Assembly: GCA_022841475.1 (NCBI GenBank)
Contig: JALHRJ010000049.1
Location: 1-33,943, forward strand
DNA length: 33,943 nucleotides
Direction of reading: 5' to 3'
Source of the DNA: Cyclobacteriaceae bacterium
Lineage (GTDB): Bacteria; Bacteroidota; Bacteroidia; Cytophagales; Cyclobacteriaceae
Shown: positions 22,793-31,516 of the stretch, in pieces
How the letters are laid out: each line of letters begins with the position of its first letter
Numbering within the stretch: the stretch's first letter is position 1
Notes under the pieces: generated by a model
The model's database searches: none
The model's input: the letters and a program-made list of their open reading frames with translations, nothing else
What the model was told of the DNA's origin: nothing
Position numbers and translations under genes: made by a program

Positions 22793-25700
22793 ATGAATGG
22801 GTACATACACCGTGTGGGCTCGGGTTTGTTATTAGTATTATTATGTATATCAGCGTACAGTCAGTGTCCCGTTACAGACTTTAGTATTCCTGCTACTGCT
22901 TGTATAGGGCAGCAACTTCAGATTAATAATTTATCGGAACAAGGTAGTTACCAATGGGACTTTTGTGCCGGTGATTTATACAACGAGCCAACTGCCATTG
23001 CACAATATGTATTACCGGCAGCTAATGGTCGACCGGGATTTGAATTTGCAAAAGATGGCGACAAATGGTTTGGATTTGTTACGGGCACCTATACCAATAC
23101 ATTGTACCGGTTGGAGTTTGCTAACGGCACACATCAGGCGCCTACACTCACTCAAAATTTAGGTGATCTTGCAGGGGTACTTAACGGACCCGGACAAATA
23201 CGAATATTAAAGGAGGGTAATTTGTGGTATGGCGTACTGCACAATACTACTTCTGGTGAATTATTGAAACTGAATTTTGGTGATAAGCTATCAAATTCGA
23301 TAACCACTTCCATTTTAATTTCTGGAATTGGATATATCAATTCGGGCCTTGCGGTAGGCAGGGATGATATACATGGATGGACATGTGTCCTATCAACTGG
23401 CTCGAATCAATTTTCAATTGTGCGGTTGGGTAATTCTTTATCAGTGCCAAATGTTTCTGATATTATTACCTCAGCGTCAGTACCTAACCCGAATAATCTT
23501 GCAGATGTCGATATTATTCAATCGTGTGGTAATTGGTACGGTTTTGCATCAAACTTGGGTAATGGTAGTGTTTATCGGTTGGATTTTGGTATAAGCCTTT
23601 TCTCAGTTCCTGCAATTACAGAGGTGACAACACTTTCGATAGCAAACGCTGGTCGGTTGCGATTAGCCAGAGAAGGTGAAGAATATTTTCTGTTTGCAGT
23701 AGCATTGGAAGGCACACTAACAAAATTGGCATTTGGAAATGATTTGAGTTCATCCCCAATCATTGTCAATGAAGGAACTATAGGAAATACATTGGAATCT
23801 AACATTTATGGATTAGCCATTTCAAAGGAGAACTCCACATGGACGGTTTCAACAGTTAGCTTAGCTAACGGGCAAGTCTATCAAATTAACTATCCACAAA
23901 CATGTGCTACATTCCCATCTACTTCTACTGAAGTTGATCCGTTAGTAACATTTACTCAATCAGGTCAATACACAATTACGTTAGAAAACGTGTCTACATT
24001 AGGTTTTTCAGCTAAGTCAAAAGTTGTAAACAATTCTGCTGTTCAGGCTCCTGACATTCTGTTGGATGCCCAGAATAACTGCGCTAATCATCTCGTGCAG
24101 TTTACAGTGCAAAATGTTTCAGGAAATATCACTAATTACTCCTGGAGTTTTGGAGATTCAAATACTTCGAATCAGGTAAATCCAACAAATGTTTACAACA
24201 GCGCTGGTGAATATCTTTCAACCCTTACTGTAACTGCCACCAATGGTTGTCAAAACTTTGCTCAAGAGCCGGTCATCATTTACAGCCAACCAACTGCTGA
24301 TTTTTCCTTGCCAGCAGCTAGTCCATTCTGTACCAATCAACAATATAATTTTTCAAACACATCTATTTTCGATGCTGCCTCAAATCCAACGTGGGAGTGG
24401 AGCTTAAATGGAGTGGTCGTTGCATCAACTCTTGACTTATTAACGCAATTTTCAGCAGATCAACCACAAGCGATAAAGTTGAAGTCTTCCATCCCTGGAT
24501 GCGAAAGTGAAATGATAAAGAACATAAGTTCTGTTCAACCAGGGCCACTAACTGACTTTACTTTTTCAACTAGTTGTGAGGAGGTTGCTGTTAGCTTTAT
24601 GAATACAACAACTGGAGCAGTTGTCGATTATGCGTGGGATTTTGGTGATGGAAATTCCTCAACACAACAAAATGCAGTGAACATTTTTGAAAATGCAGGT
24701 CTTTATCAGGTTACACTGAATGCAACTAACCTTTCGGGATGTCAAAATTTTGTATCGAAGGAGGTAATGGTCTACTCTAAACCCCAACCCAATTTTTCCC
24801 TCGACTTGCCACCTTTTTCGTGTGCAGGATCTCCTTCGCAGTTCAATGACTTAACACCAACCTTAACCGATAGTAATATTACTTCCTGGTCCTGGAGTTT
24901 TGGAGATGCAGCGAATGGAACGTCCACACAAAAGAATCCCAGCTACATCTATAATACAGCAGCCGATTATGATGTCTCTTTACTGGTGACTTCAAATTTT
25001 GGTTGCAGCAACAGCATTGAAAAGACGATTACAATTTCACCATCACCTGTTGCAGAGTTCACAGCAGGCCCCTCTTGTATAAACAAGCCGACACAATTTA
25101 CGGATGCATCCGGAAGTGATGTGAAAGCCTGGTTATGGTCCATCAATAATAGTTCATACAATACTCAACATCCAACCCATACTTTCAGTACCACGGGCAC
25201 TAAAACTGTTATGCTTACCGTGACCGGTAACAATAATTGTGTAAGTCAAACAACAAAGACTGTCAGCGTGCCTGTTCCGGTTATTGCGGATTTTAAATCT
25301 ACCAGTACATGTGCAGGCACTACCGCTGTTTTTCAGGAAATTAATGCCGGTGGTGTTGACCCGGCAGTAGCATGGAACTGGAATTTTGCCGGGCAGGCCA
25401 ATGCGTCCACTTCGCCCGCACAACATATCTTTCCGAATACGGGTAATTTTCCTGTTACGTTAACCTCCACCCGTCAATCGGGATGCAGTTACTCCATAAC
25501 AAAATCCATTCCTGTAAGTCAACCACCAACAGCCAGTTTTAAAGTATCCACTGAGGCTGGAGCGGCACCACTTGCCGTTGGTTTTACGAACACGTCAACA
25601 TTGGCAACTTCTTTTCTGTGGAAGTTTAATGATCCTACTAATTCAACGAGTGCGGAGTACTCCCCAGCCTTTGTATTTAATCAGTTAGGTAGTTATCAGG

Positions 25701-26332
25701 TAGAATTAATTGCAAGCAACGCAGTCGGTTGTTCCGATAATTTTACGGAGACAATCCAGGTTGTCGTGCCTGAGATGAATGCAAGGCTCTCCGATTTTAT
25801 CTTAAGTTCAACACCCGATGGTGGAAAGAAAGCGACTGTTACGATTGAAAATAAAAGTAATATCACCCTGGTAAATCCTGAAGTCTTTATTGATTTGGCA
25901 GGCAATGCTTTGATTCGGGAAAAACTATCAGGCAGCATTCTTCCTGGTCAGTCAATTACGCGAATATTGACAGTTGATATTATTCCGCGCGATCTTACTT
26001 ATGCATGCGCAGAAGTGAAGGTATTGGGCGATAGTTATCAATTTGATAATCGGGCCTGCTTAAATCTGAACACCGAACCAACGTATCTTCAACCATATCC
26101 AAATCCAGCCCAGAGTCAATTATTTCTTGATTGGATAAACGAAAATCAGGAATCCCTTCAGGTAGTTATTTATAACTCATCCGGCCAAATAGCCATGAAC
26201 AGGAAGTATAATTTGTTGCCGGGCCTAAATCAGGTACTGGTGGATGTTAACGATCTGGCGACCGGAATTTATTTTGTCTCCTATTCTGACGGCAAAATAA
26301 TCCAGAGTTTTAGATTTTCGATTGCCCGGTAA
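22793..26332 (+). CDS. Large secreted PKD-domain protein with propeller-like insert and T9SS type A sorting domain
   Basis: A 1179-residue surface or secreted protein. A signal peptide (1-23, ending AYSQ) is followed by the first half of a PKD domain (25-62, with YQWDFCAGD). Then six repeats of about 50-58 residues (about 85-368) share the pattern W-Y-G-F ... L-x-R/K-L-x-F-G, consistent with a beta-propeller. The second half of a PKD domain follows (about 385-412, FTQSGQYTITLENVS). About six to seven more PKD-like modules run from about 418 to 992 (WSFGDSNTS, WDFGDGNSS and WSFGDAANG motifs), then an unassigned beta-rich section, and a C-terminal sorting domain from about 1098 (YPNPAQSQLF; GIYFVSYSDGK). 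Export by the type IX system is inferred from that domain. There is no enzymatic motif; adhesion or matrix structure is likely. Confidence 0.9.
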   Translation: MNGYIHRVGSGLLLVLLCISAYSQCPVTDFSIPATACIGQQLQINNLSEQGSYQWDFCAGDLYNEPTAIAQYVLPAANGRPGFEFAKDGDKWFGFVTGTYTNTLYRLEFANGTHQAPTLTQNLGDLAGVLNGPGQIRILKEGNLWYGVLHNTTSGELLKLNFGDKLSNSITTSILISGIGYINSGLAVGRDDIHGWTCVLSTGSNQFSIVRLGNSLSVPNVSDIITSASVPNPNNLADVDIIQSCGNWYGFASNLGNGSVYRLDFGISLFSVPAITEVTTLSIANAGRLRLAREGEEYFLFAVALEGTLTKLAFGNDLSSSPIIVNEGTIGNTLESNIYGLAISKENSTWTVSTVSLANGQVYQINYPQTCATFPSTSTEVDPLVTFTQSGQYTITLENVSTLGFSAKSKVVNNSAVQAPDILLDAQNNCANHLVQFTVQNVSGNITNYSWSFGDSNTSNQVNPTNVYNSAGEYLSTLTVTATNGCQNFAQEPVIIYSQPTADFSLPAASPFCTNQQYNFSNTSIFDAASNPTWEWSLNGVVVASTLDLLTQFSADQPQAIKLKSSIPGCESEMIKNISSVQPGPLTDFTFSTSCEEVAVSFMNTTTGAVVDYAWDFGDGNSSTQQNAVNIFENAGLYQVTLNATNLSGCQNFVSKEVMVYSKPQPNFSLDLPPFSCAGSPSQFNDLTPTLTDSNITSWSWSFGDAANGTSTQKNPSYIYNTAADYDVSLLVTSNFGCSNSIEKTITISPSPVAEFTAGPSCINKPTQFTDASGSDVKAWLWSINNSSYNTQHPTHTFSTTGTKTVMLTVTGNNNCVSQTTKTVSVPVPVIADFKSTSTCAGTTAVFQEINAGGVDPAVAWNWNFAGQANASTSPAQHIFPNTGNFPVTLTSTRQSGCSYSITKSIPVSQPPTASFKVSTEAGAAPLAVGFTNTSTLATSFLWKFNDPTNSTSAEYSPAFVFNQLGSYQVELIASNAVGCSDNFTETIQVVVPEMNARLSDFILSSTPDGGKKATVTIENKSNITLVNPEVFIDLAGNALIREKLSGSILPGQSITRILTVDIIPRDLTYACAEVKVLGDSYQFDNRACLNLNTEPTYLQPYPNPAQSQLFLDWINENQESLQVVIYNSSGQIAMNRKYNLLPGLNQVLVDVNDLATGIYFVSYSDGKIIQSFRFSIAR

Positions 26333-26450
26333 AAAATACCTAACGAGCAAGAATCTTCTATTTTCGAATAGTGTCATCCCGGAATTTTATTCTAATTTTA
26401 CTATGTCCGATGTGTTAAACATACTTTTTGTATTGATATAAGGAAAACTG

Positions 26451-26918
26451 ATGAAACAAAAACTTGATCCCACCGACCGTAAGATTTTGGAAATCTTGCA
26501 AACCAATTCAAATATTACCAACGCACTATTAGCGCAGGAAATCGGGTTGTCACCGGCTCCGACTCTGGAGCGGGTAAAAAAATTAGAAAATTCGGGCGTA
26601 ATAAAAAGTTACCATGCTGTAATTGACATGGCCAGTGTGGGCCTGGGTGTTTCTACGTTTGTGATGGTTTCATTAAAAGGTCACAACAAAGAAAACATTG
26701 CCAAGTTTATGAGCGCCATTCAACAAATTGACGAAGTAATAGAATGTCATCACGTCACCGGCCAAGCCGATTTCATTTTAAAGATTGTTGCATCTGATAT
26801 TCCCGCCTACCAAAATCTGATGTTGGAAAAAGTTACTAACATCGAAGTGGTTGATAATATGCAGACCACGGTTATTCTTTCCACCTTTAAGGATAGTAAA
26901 GTAGTTCCGTTGCCATGA
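26451..26918 (+). CDS. Lrp/AsnC family transcriptional regulator
   Basis: A 155-residue regulator. Residues 1-60 form the winged helix-turn-helix: LDPTDRKILEILQTNSNIT-like start, LAQEIGLSPAPTLERVKKLE as the recognition part, then SGVIKSYHAVID. Residues 65-145 are the RAM effector domain, with ECHHVTGQADFILKIV and a C-terminal NIEVVDNMQTTVILSTFK-like strand set. Such proteins sense amino acids or other small metabolites as octamers. The stop overlaps the next gene by 4 bp (ATGA). The 118 bp ahead of it holds a weak hairpin (26358-26371) and a near-consensus TACTTTTTG but no convincing operator. Its targets, possibly including its own operon, are not readable from sequence. Confidence 0.9.
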   Translation: MKQKLDPTDRKILEILQTNSNITNALLAQEIGLSPAPTLERVKKLENSGVIKSYHAVIDMASVGLGVSTFVMVSLKGHNKENIAKFMSAIQQIDEVIECHHVTGQADFILKIVASDIPAYQNLMLEKVTNIEVVDNMQTTVILSTFKDSKVVPLP

Positions 26919-27427
26919 GCGTTTCAGAGTCAGCCAAAACATTAATTCTGGATACTGCACAAGTCAATCAGAAAATCAGGCGCATCGCGTACGAAATTTT
27001 TGAAAACAATTTTAAAGAGAAAGTAATCGTGTTAGCGGGGGTAGATGGTCAGGGATATTCCTTTGCAAAACTTTTAGCGACCGAGTTAGAGGCGATTACC
27101 GAAATTCAACTGAAAGTAGTTAAAGTCACACTGGATAAGTTGGCGCCACAACAATCTGAAGTTGTTTTAGACGTAGACACCAAAGAGCTTAAAAAGAAAT
27201 GTATCATCCTGGTGGATGATGTATTGAATTCTGGCCGCACGCTTGCGTATGGTATTAAACCTTTTCTTGCCACAGAAGTAAAAAAAATAGAGGTTGCCGT
27301 GTTGGTGAATCGCAGCCATACTACATTTCCGATAACACCCACCTATACAGGGTATCAGCTTACCACCATGTTGAACGACCACGTGGAGGTAGTGTTGGGT
27401 AAGAAGTCCGCGGTTTATCTTCTTTGA
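26915..27427 (+). CDS. Type I phosphoribosyltransferase (PyrR-like domain)
   Basis: A 170-residue PRTase-fold protein. The PRPP-binding loop is ILVDDVLNSGRTLAYG at 98-113, with the two adjacent aspartates typical of the fold; AGVDGQGYSFAKLLA at 41-55 fits the pyrophosphate-binding side. Similarity to PyrR-like and other small PRTases is clear, but the base specificity is not. It is translationally coupled to the Lrp-type regulator and is followed by panB after 18 bp, so the three genes look like an operon. A role as a nucleotide-sensing regulator is possible but unproven. Confidence 0.8.
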   Translation: MSVSESAKTLILDTAQVNQKIRRIAYEIFENNFKEKVIVLAGVDGQGYSFAKLLATELEAITEIQLKVVKVTLDKLAPQQSEVVLDVDTKELKKKCIILVDDVLNSGRTLAYGIKPFLATEVKKIEVAVLVNRSHTTFPITPTYTGYQLTTMLNDHVEVVLGKKSAVYLL

Positions 27428-27445
27428 TCATTAACCTATACCAGC

Positions 27446-28267
27446 GTGTCCGTTCATAAACCTTCAGATATAAAAAAAATTACCACCCACCAGCTTCAGG
27501 AAATGAAGAACCGGGGTGAAAAGATTGCCATGTTAACCGCTTACGATTACAGCATGGCACGTATTGTTGATGGCGCAGGGATCGATGTAATTCTGGTGGG
27601 CGATTCAGCCTCGAATGTAATGGCCGGCAATGAGACTACCTTACCCATTACGCTCGATCAGATGATCTATCATGCCTCGTCAGTCGTGAAAGCAGTAAAG
27701 CGGGCTTTGGTGGTGGTGGATATTCCCTTCGGCTATTATCAAGGCAGTTCAGGCGAAGCACTACGATCATCGATCCGCATTATGAAAGAATCGGGCGGCC
27801 ATGCTGTTAAATTGGAAGGCGGAAGCGAAGTGAAAGACTCAGTGCTGAGGATCTTAAGTGCCGGAGTTCCTGTGATGGGGCATCTCGGATTAACGCCTCA
27901 GTCTATTTATAAGTTCGGAACCTATACCGTGCGGGCGAAAGAGGAGGTAGAGGCAAATAAATTGTTAGAAGATGCTCATCTTTTGCAGGAGAGTGGATGT
28001 TTTGCCATCGTTTTGGAAAAAATCCCGGCCGAATTAGCGAAAAAGGTGGCCTCCAGTTTAACCATTCCAGTGATCGGAATTGGTGCCGGCCCTGAGGTGG
28101 ATGGGCAGGTTTTGGTTATGCAAGATATGTTGGGAATCACGAAAGACTTTAAGCCAAGGTTTTTACGCAGATATGCCGATCTGCATTCGGTGATTACAAG
28201 CGCCATTGGTAACTATGTAGCCGATGTAAAAGCACGTGACTTCCCCAATCAGGAAGAGAAGTATTGA
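27446..28267 (+). CDS. panB: 3-methyl-2-oxobutanoate hydroxymethyltransferase
   Basis: The first committed enzyme of pantothenate (coenzyme A) synthesis: it transfers a hydroxymethyl group from methylene-tetrahydrofolate to 2-oxoisovalerate. The 273 residues are standard. [19 protein letters not shown] (29-47), the metal-binding VGDS at 51-54, KLEGG at 122-126, GHLGLTPQS at 145-153, the catalytic glutamate in VLEKIP at 189-194 and [14 protein letters not shown] are all present. The start is GTG at 27446. As 2-oxoisovalerate is the valine precursor, an adjacent Lrp-type regulator is a plausible controller, which is inference. Confidence 0.95.
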   Translation: MSVHKPSDIKKITTHQLQEMKNRGEKIAMLTAYDYSMARIVDGAGIDVILVGDSASNVMAGNETTLPITLDQMIYHASSVVKAVKRALVVVDIPFGYYQGSSGEALRSSIRIMKESGGHAVKLEGGSEVKDSVLRILSAGVPVMGHLGLTPQSIYKFGTYTVRAKEEVEANKLLEDAHLLQESGCFAIVLEKIPAELAKKVASSLTIPVIGIGAGPEVDGQVLVMQDMLGITKDFKPRFLRRYADLHSVITSAIGNYVADVKARDFPNQEEKY

Positions 28268-28296
28268 GCGGTAGTTTTAAATACATTGATAATTTC

Positions 28297-28304
28297 TAAT
28301 TTCG
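28297..28304 (+). promoter_or_regulatory. Putative -7 promoter element for icd
   Basis: TAATTTCG followed by CCC, one base from TAnnTTTG, 39 nt before the icd ATG in the 76 bp gap after panB. No -33 element at proper spacing, so weak. Confidence 0.3.
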
Positions 28305-28343
28305 CCCCATTGTTTACTAGAATTCAATTTTAATCATAAGAAA

Positions 28344-29675
28344 ATGAGCGAGCAAAAAATTACCATCAACAACGGAAAACTTACTGTTCCCGAAAATCCT
28401 ACAATTCCTTTTATTGAAGGTGATGGAACTGGTCCGGATATCTGGCGCGCTTCGCAGCACGTATTTGATTCAGCAGTAGCCAAGGCTTATGGCGGTAAAA
28501 AGAAAATAAACTGGAAGGAAGTAATGGCCGGTGAAAAGTCTTTTAACAAAACCGGCAACTGGCTTCCTGATGAAACACTGGATGCTTTTAGAGAATATTT
28601 GGTAGGTATTAAAGGACCACTCACCACGCCTGTGGGCGGAGGAATCCGTTCATTAAATGTAGCCTTGCGTCAGATTTTGGATTTATATGTATGTCTTCGT
28701 CCCGTAAGGTGGTATCAGGGTGTTCCTTCACCGGTTAAAAATCCCATAGCTGTGGATATGGTTATCTTCCGCGAGAACACCGAAGATATTTATGCAGGTA
28801 TCGAGTTTCCTGCAGGTACACCGGAAGCACAAAAGGTGTTGGATTTTATTGAGAAAGAGTTTCCCAAAGAATTCAAAAAGATTCGTTTCAACACAAAAGA
28901 GAAATCAGAAGAATTCTGGAAGTTGGTAGGCGCGCCAAATATGAACAACGATGTGCAGGTGGGTCTTGGTTTAAAGGCAGTTAGTTATAGCGGTAGTGTT
29001 CGCTTAATTCACAGTGCTATTGCTTATGCCGTTAAGTTTAATAGAAAGTCTGTGACTCTTGTACACAAGGGTAACATCATGAAATATACCGAAGGTGCAT
29101 TCCGCGATTGGGGCTACGGAGTTGCCAAGGAATACTTTGGTGATAAGGTGTACACCTGGAACCAGTGGGAGAAAACAAAAAAAGAAAAAGGTGAAGAGGC
29201 AGCCAATGCCGAACAAAAAGCGGAGCTGGCAAAAGGTAAAATCTTAATTAAAGATTCGATTGCCGACATAGCCTTGCAACAGGTGCTAACACGCCCTGAA
29301 GATTTTGAAGTGATTGCTACGTTAAACCTTAATGGTGATTATTTGAGCGATGCATTAGCAGCTCAGGTAGGTGGCATTGGTATTGCCCCGGGTGCAAACA
29401 TCAACTATATCACCGGTCATGCAATCTTTGAAGCTACCCACGGCACAGCACCGAAATATGCGGGTCAGGATAAAGTTAATCCGGGCTCTGTAATTCTTTC
29501 AGGCGTTATGATGCTGGAATACATGGGCTGGCAGGAGGCTGCAGACCTGATTAGCAGAGGTCTTGAAAAAGCAATTTCCACCAAGCGCGTAACGTATGAT
29601 TTCCATCGCCAAATGGAGGGTGCTACCTTGCTTAAGTGTTCGGAGTTTGCCAATGAGATTGTGAAGAATATGTAA
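28344..29675 (+). CDS. icd: NADP-dependent isocitrate dehydrogenase
   Basis: A TCA-cycle enzyme that oxidatively decarboxylates isocitrate to 2-oxoglutarate with NADP. The 443 residues resemble the E. coli-type homodimer. [13 protein letters not shown] is at 21-33, [13 protein letters not shown] at 98-110 with the substrate serine 103 (phosphorylated in E. coli), [16 protein letters not shown] at 117-132, [13 protein letters not shown] at 142-154, [12 protein letters not shown] in the middle, and the NADP region [17 protein letters not shown] near the C-terminus. It stands alone between a possible own promoter and a strong terminator shared with the converging ribH gene. Confidence 0.96.
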   Translation: MSEQKITINNGKLTVPENPTIPFIEGDGTGPDIWRASQHVFDSAVAKAYGGKKKINWKEVMAGEKSFNKTGNWLPDETLDAFREYLVGIKGPLTTPVGGGIRSLNVALRQILDLYVCLRPVRWYQGVPSPVKNPIAVDMVIFRENTEDIYAGIEFPAGTPEAQKVLDFIEKEFPKEFKKIRFNTKEKSEEFWKLVGAPNMNNDVQVGLGLKAVSYSGSVRLIHSAIAYAVKFNRKSVTLVHKGNIMKYTEGAFRDWGYGVAKEYFGDKVYTWNQWEKTKKEKGEEAANAEQKAELAKGKILIKDSIADIALQQVLTRPEDFEVIATLNLNGDYLSDALAAQVGGIGIAPGANINYITGHAIFEATHGTAPKYAGQDKVNPGSVILSGVMMLEYMGWQEAADLISRGLEKAISTKRVTYDFHRQMEGATLLKCSEFANEIVKNM

Positions 29676-29690
29676 TTACAAATGTTATAG

Positions 29691-29728
29691 AAAGAAAGAG
29701 GGAATCAGTTTCGATTCCCTCTTTCTTT
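29691..29728. terminator. Bidirectional intrinsic terminator between icd and ribH
   Basis: A perfect 16 bp stem (29691-29706 with 29713-29728) and a 6-nt loop, with A-rich and T-rich ends that give a U-tract on either strand. It lies 15 bp after the icd stop and 16 bp before the ribH stop, so it can end both converging transcripts. Confidence 0.88.
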
Positions 29729-29744
29729 ATAGAGATTTTACTGA

Positions 29745-30212
29745 TTAGATTTCCAGCATCCTCACCACCGTCAGCGCAGCCTCTTCGCCTTTATTACCCA
29801 ACTTACCACCCGCACGATCCATCGCTTGTTGTTTGTTGAGCGTTGTTAATACTCCAAAGGCAATGGGCTTATTTGTTTTTAAACTCACTTTCATTATTCC
29901 ATAGGTTACACCCTGGCAGATGTAATCGAAGTGTGCGGTGTCGCCCTGGATCACGCAACCTAAACAGATCACAGCATTAATTTCTTTTTTCTCTGCCATC
30001 CATTGAGCGGCTAGTGGTAGTTCAAAACTACCGGGCACGTTTTTGCGAATGATGTGTGATTTTTTTGCTCCCAAGTTAACGAGCGCGTTATAGGCCCCCT
30101 GAAACAAAGGTTCGGTGATTTCTTCATTCCATTCAGCCACTACAATGGCAAATTTCTTTTTCGATAAATCGATCTTACTTTTTGATGAAACTGATTTAAG
30201 GGTGCCGGCCAT
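29745..30212 (-). CDS. ribH: 6,7-dimethyl-8-ribityllumazine synthase
   Basis: The penultimate enzyme of riboflavin synthesis: it condenses the ribitylamino-uracil with 3,4-dihydroxy-2-butanone 4-phosphate, and its family forms pentamers or 60-subunit shells. The 155 residues are typical. VVAEWNEEIT (24-33) holds the aromatic residue stacking on the substrate, GSFELP is at 61-66, GCVIQGDTAHFDYI at 85-98 with catalytic histidine 94, FGVLTT at 119-124 and KGEEAA at 141-146. The other rib genes are not nearby. It starts only 4 bp after the stop of a ParE-type toxin gene, an odd operon partner. Confidence 0.95.
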   Translation of the reverse strand: MAGTLKSVSSKSKIDLSKKKFAIVVAEWNEEITEPLFQGAYNALVNLGAKKSHIIRKNVPGSFELPLAAQWMAEKKEINAVICLGCVIQGDTAHFDYICQGVTYGIMKVSLKTNKPIAFGVLTTLNKQQAMDRAGGKLGNKGEEAALTVVRMLEI

Positions 30213-30216
30213 AGTT

Positions 30217-30510
30217 TTATTTTCTGTTTTTCCAGGTTTTGGGATTTCTACTTGTATGAATCACACCTACTACAATGATTGTATCCGGCTCATAAATATA
30301 ATGCACCATAAAGGGAAAGTGGTCTATCTTGGCGCAATGAATGTTTTTATATCGAATTGCGTAAGCTATCGGGTTTGCGATTACTTTATCAAGTTTCTCA
30401 TAAAGGGAATTGAGGAACCTATCTCCTAAATCAAACTGCTGTGAGTTGTAAAAATCTATTGCATCTTTTATTTCAAAATCAGAAGTCCTGGTGAAGATTA
30501 ATTGCTTCAT
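30217..30510 (-). CDS. RelE/ParE family toxin
   Basis: A 97-residue type II toxin-like protein. It starts with the beta strand IFTRTSDFEI, followed by two helices (DAIDFYNSQQFDLGDRFLNSLYEKLDKV), then NPIAYAIRYKNIHCAKIDHFPFMVHYIYEP and VVGVIHTSRNPKTW, the usual ParE pattern of a helical hairpin and a beta sheet ending in H-x-x-R-x-P-x-x-W. ParE members poison gyrase and RelE members cut mRNA; the lack of clear RelE catalytic residues favours the ParE side, but this is not certain. Its ATG overlaps the antitoxin's stop by 4 bp, as is usual for these pairs. It looks intact. Confidence 0.88.
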   Translation of the reverse strand: MKQLIFTRTSDFEIKDAIDFYNSQQFDLGDRFLNSLYEKLDKVIANPIAYAIRYKNIHCAKIDHFPFMVHYIYEPDTIIVVGVIHTSRNPKTWKNRK

Positions 30511-30734
30511 TTATGTCCATACTTCTGTTTAAATTCCTCTAACGTAATCACATCATTGGGGTTTGCATAATAAGCCTTCAAGCGCTCATCTAAGATCTGT
30601 TTATGCTCATCACTTATCTCGTAGTCATCTTTATTTTCTGATGCCTTAATGATTTCATAGATTGTAGTCAAAAGACTTTCGTCTGCGGCCTCAATGCAAT
30701 CATGCAGTTCTTTTTTCAACTCACTAGTGCTCAT
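30507..30734 (-). CDS. Antitoxin of the ParE-type module (addiction-module component family)
   Basis: A 75-residue acidic protein encoded first in the pair, as expected for an antitoxin. The C-terminal half, SDEHKQILDERLKAYYANP then DVITLEEFKQKY, follows the pattern of the addiction-module antitoxin family (PF09720-like, L-D-R-R-L-x-x-Y-x-x-N-P). The N-terminal 35 residues are helical, without an obvious DNA-binding fold. It overlaps the toxin start by 4 bp, so translation is coupled. A promoter-like TACTTTTG lies 15 nt upstream. Autoregulation is usual for such pairs, but no operator palindrome is evident here. Confidence 0.82.
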   Translation of the reverse strand: MSTSELKKELHDCIEAADESLLTTIYEIIKASENKDDYEISDEHKQILDERLKAYYANPNDVITLEEFKQKYGHK

Positions 30735-30749
30735 AGCAAATATTTTCTA

Positions 30750-30757
30750 CAAAAGTA
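30750..30757 (-). promoter_or_regulatory. Putative -7 promoter element for the antitoxin-toxin-ribH transcript
   Basis: The minus strand reads TACTTTTG, an exact TAnnTTTG, 15 nt before the antitoxin ATG and just downstream of the terminator of the TPR gene. No -33 TTG at the normal distance. Confidence 0.45.
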
Positions 30758-30765
30758 AGAAATAA

Positions 30766-30794
30766 AAAAGGGATCGCAGTAAGCGATCCCTTTT
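30766..30794 (-). terminator. Intrinsic terminator of the membrane-anchored TPR gene
   Basis: A 12 bp stem (30766-30777 with 30783-30794) and a 5-nt loop, with GGGATCGC as the GC core. On the minus strand it ends in six Ts. It lies 18 bp after the TPR gene stop at 30813 and separates that gene from the toxin-antitoxin operon. Confidence 0.85.
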
Positions 30795-30812
30795 CACAAT
30801 ATGAGGATGATC

Positions 30813-31499
30813 TTAAGAGTTGCTCTCCAAACGTGCCTTAAATTTTCGGGCATTTTGAAGTTCAGCTGACTCCCAATATTTTTCTATAATAGTTTGATAA
30901 ACTTCTTTCGCTTTATCATTCTGATTCAACTTCTCATAGGCCAAAGCTGCCTTCATTAAATAAGTAGGTGTAAATTCTTTATTGGGTTTGTAGCCCGCAG
31001 CCTTATCATAATATTTTGCTGCATTTTCATAATCCTTTTGTTCCATGTACGCATCGCCCATCAGGCTATAGGCGCGCGCCTGTACGAGCAAATCACTGGC
31101 GCTGAAATCTTCCAGGTGGAATATAGCCAAAGGGTATTTTCCCTGCTTCAAATAAATTGCACCTGTATAGAAGTTCGCAAGGTTTCCGGCATCCGTTCTA
31201 CCATAATCATCGATAATTTGAAGGAAGCCGAGATTGTTGCCGTCACCATTTAGCGCAAGATTTAAACTATCGGCTTCAAAATAGCGAACAGCCTGATACA
31301 TCTCGTTTTGAGCAATGCCATCCTGGTTGCCAATGTAGTAACGGTATCCAAAGAACCCACCCACTAGTAGCATGATGCCGGCTGCGATTCCGATAACCAA
31401 CTTCGGGTTTTTTTCAAACCAGCTTTCTATGTCCACCAGTTTCTCCTGAATCACTTCAGGATTCTCCAATAAATCTTTGTTTTCTTCCTTCTTTGCCAT
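30813..31499 (-). CDS. Membrane-anchored tetratricopeptide repeat protein
   Basis: A 228-residue protein with a short charged cytoplasmic start, one membrane segment at about 33-55 (LVIGIAAGIMLLVGGFFGY) and an external helical domain. The TPR units are clearest at LANFYTGAIYLKQGKYPLAIFHLEDF, ARAYSLMGDAYMEQKDYENAAKYYDKAAGYKP, and a last unit near KLNQNDKAKEVYQTIIEKY. Layout and size resemble YfgM-like proteins, which bind the Sec translocon and periplasmic chaperones; no more than general similarity is claimed. It has a well-formed promoter upstream and a terminator downstream, so it appears to be a single-gene unit. Confidence 0.85.
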   Translation of the reverse strand: MAKKEENKDLLENPEVIQEKLVDIESWFEKNPKLVIGIAAGIMLLVGGFFGYRYYIGNQDGIAQNEMYQAVRYFEADSLNLALNGDGNNLGFLQIIDDYGRTDAGNLANFYTGAIYLKQGKYPLAIFHLEDFSASDLLVQARAYSLMGDAYMEQKDYENAAKYYDKAAGYKPNKEFTPTYLMKAALAYEKLNQNDKAKEVYQTIIEKYWESAELQNARKFKARLESNS

Positions 31500-31516
31500 G
31501 TTCTGTAAAATAAAAA

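Noticed and set aside
26358..26371. CTATT-TTCG-AATAG hairpin after the PKD gene, considered as a terminator
   Set aside because: The stem is only 5 bp of A/T-rich pairs and no T-tract follows.
28268..28343. Possible riboswitch ahead of icd or ribH
   Set aside because: The icd leader is only about 30-40 nt after the putative promoter and ribH follows a toxin gene by 4 bp, so neither has room for an FMN or other aptamer.
30115..30429. A 104-residue + strand reading frame over ribH and the toxin gene
   Set aside because: It is antisense to two well-recognised genes, starts inside ribH, and its product has no family features.
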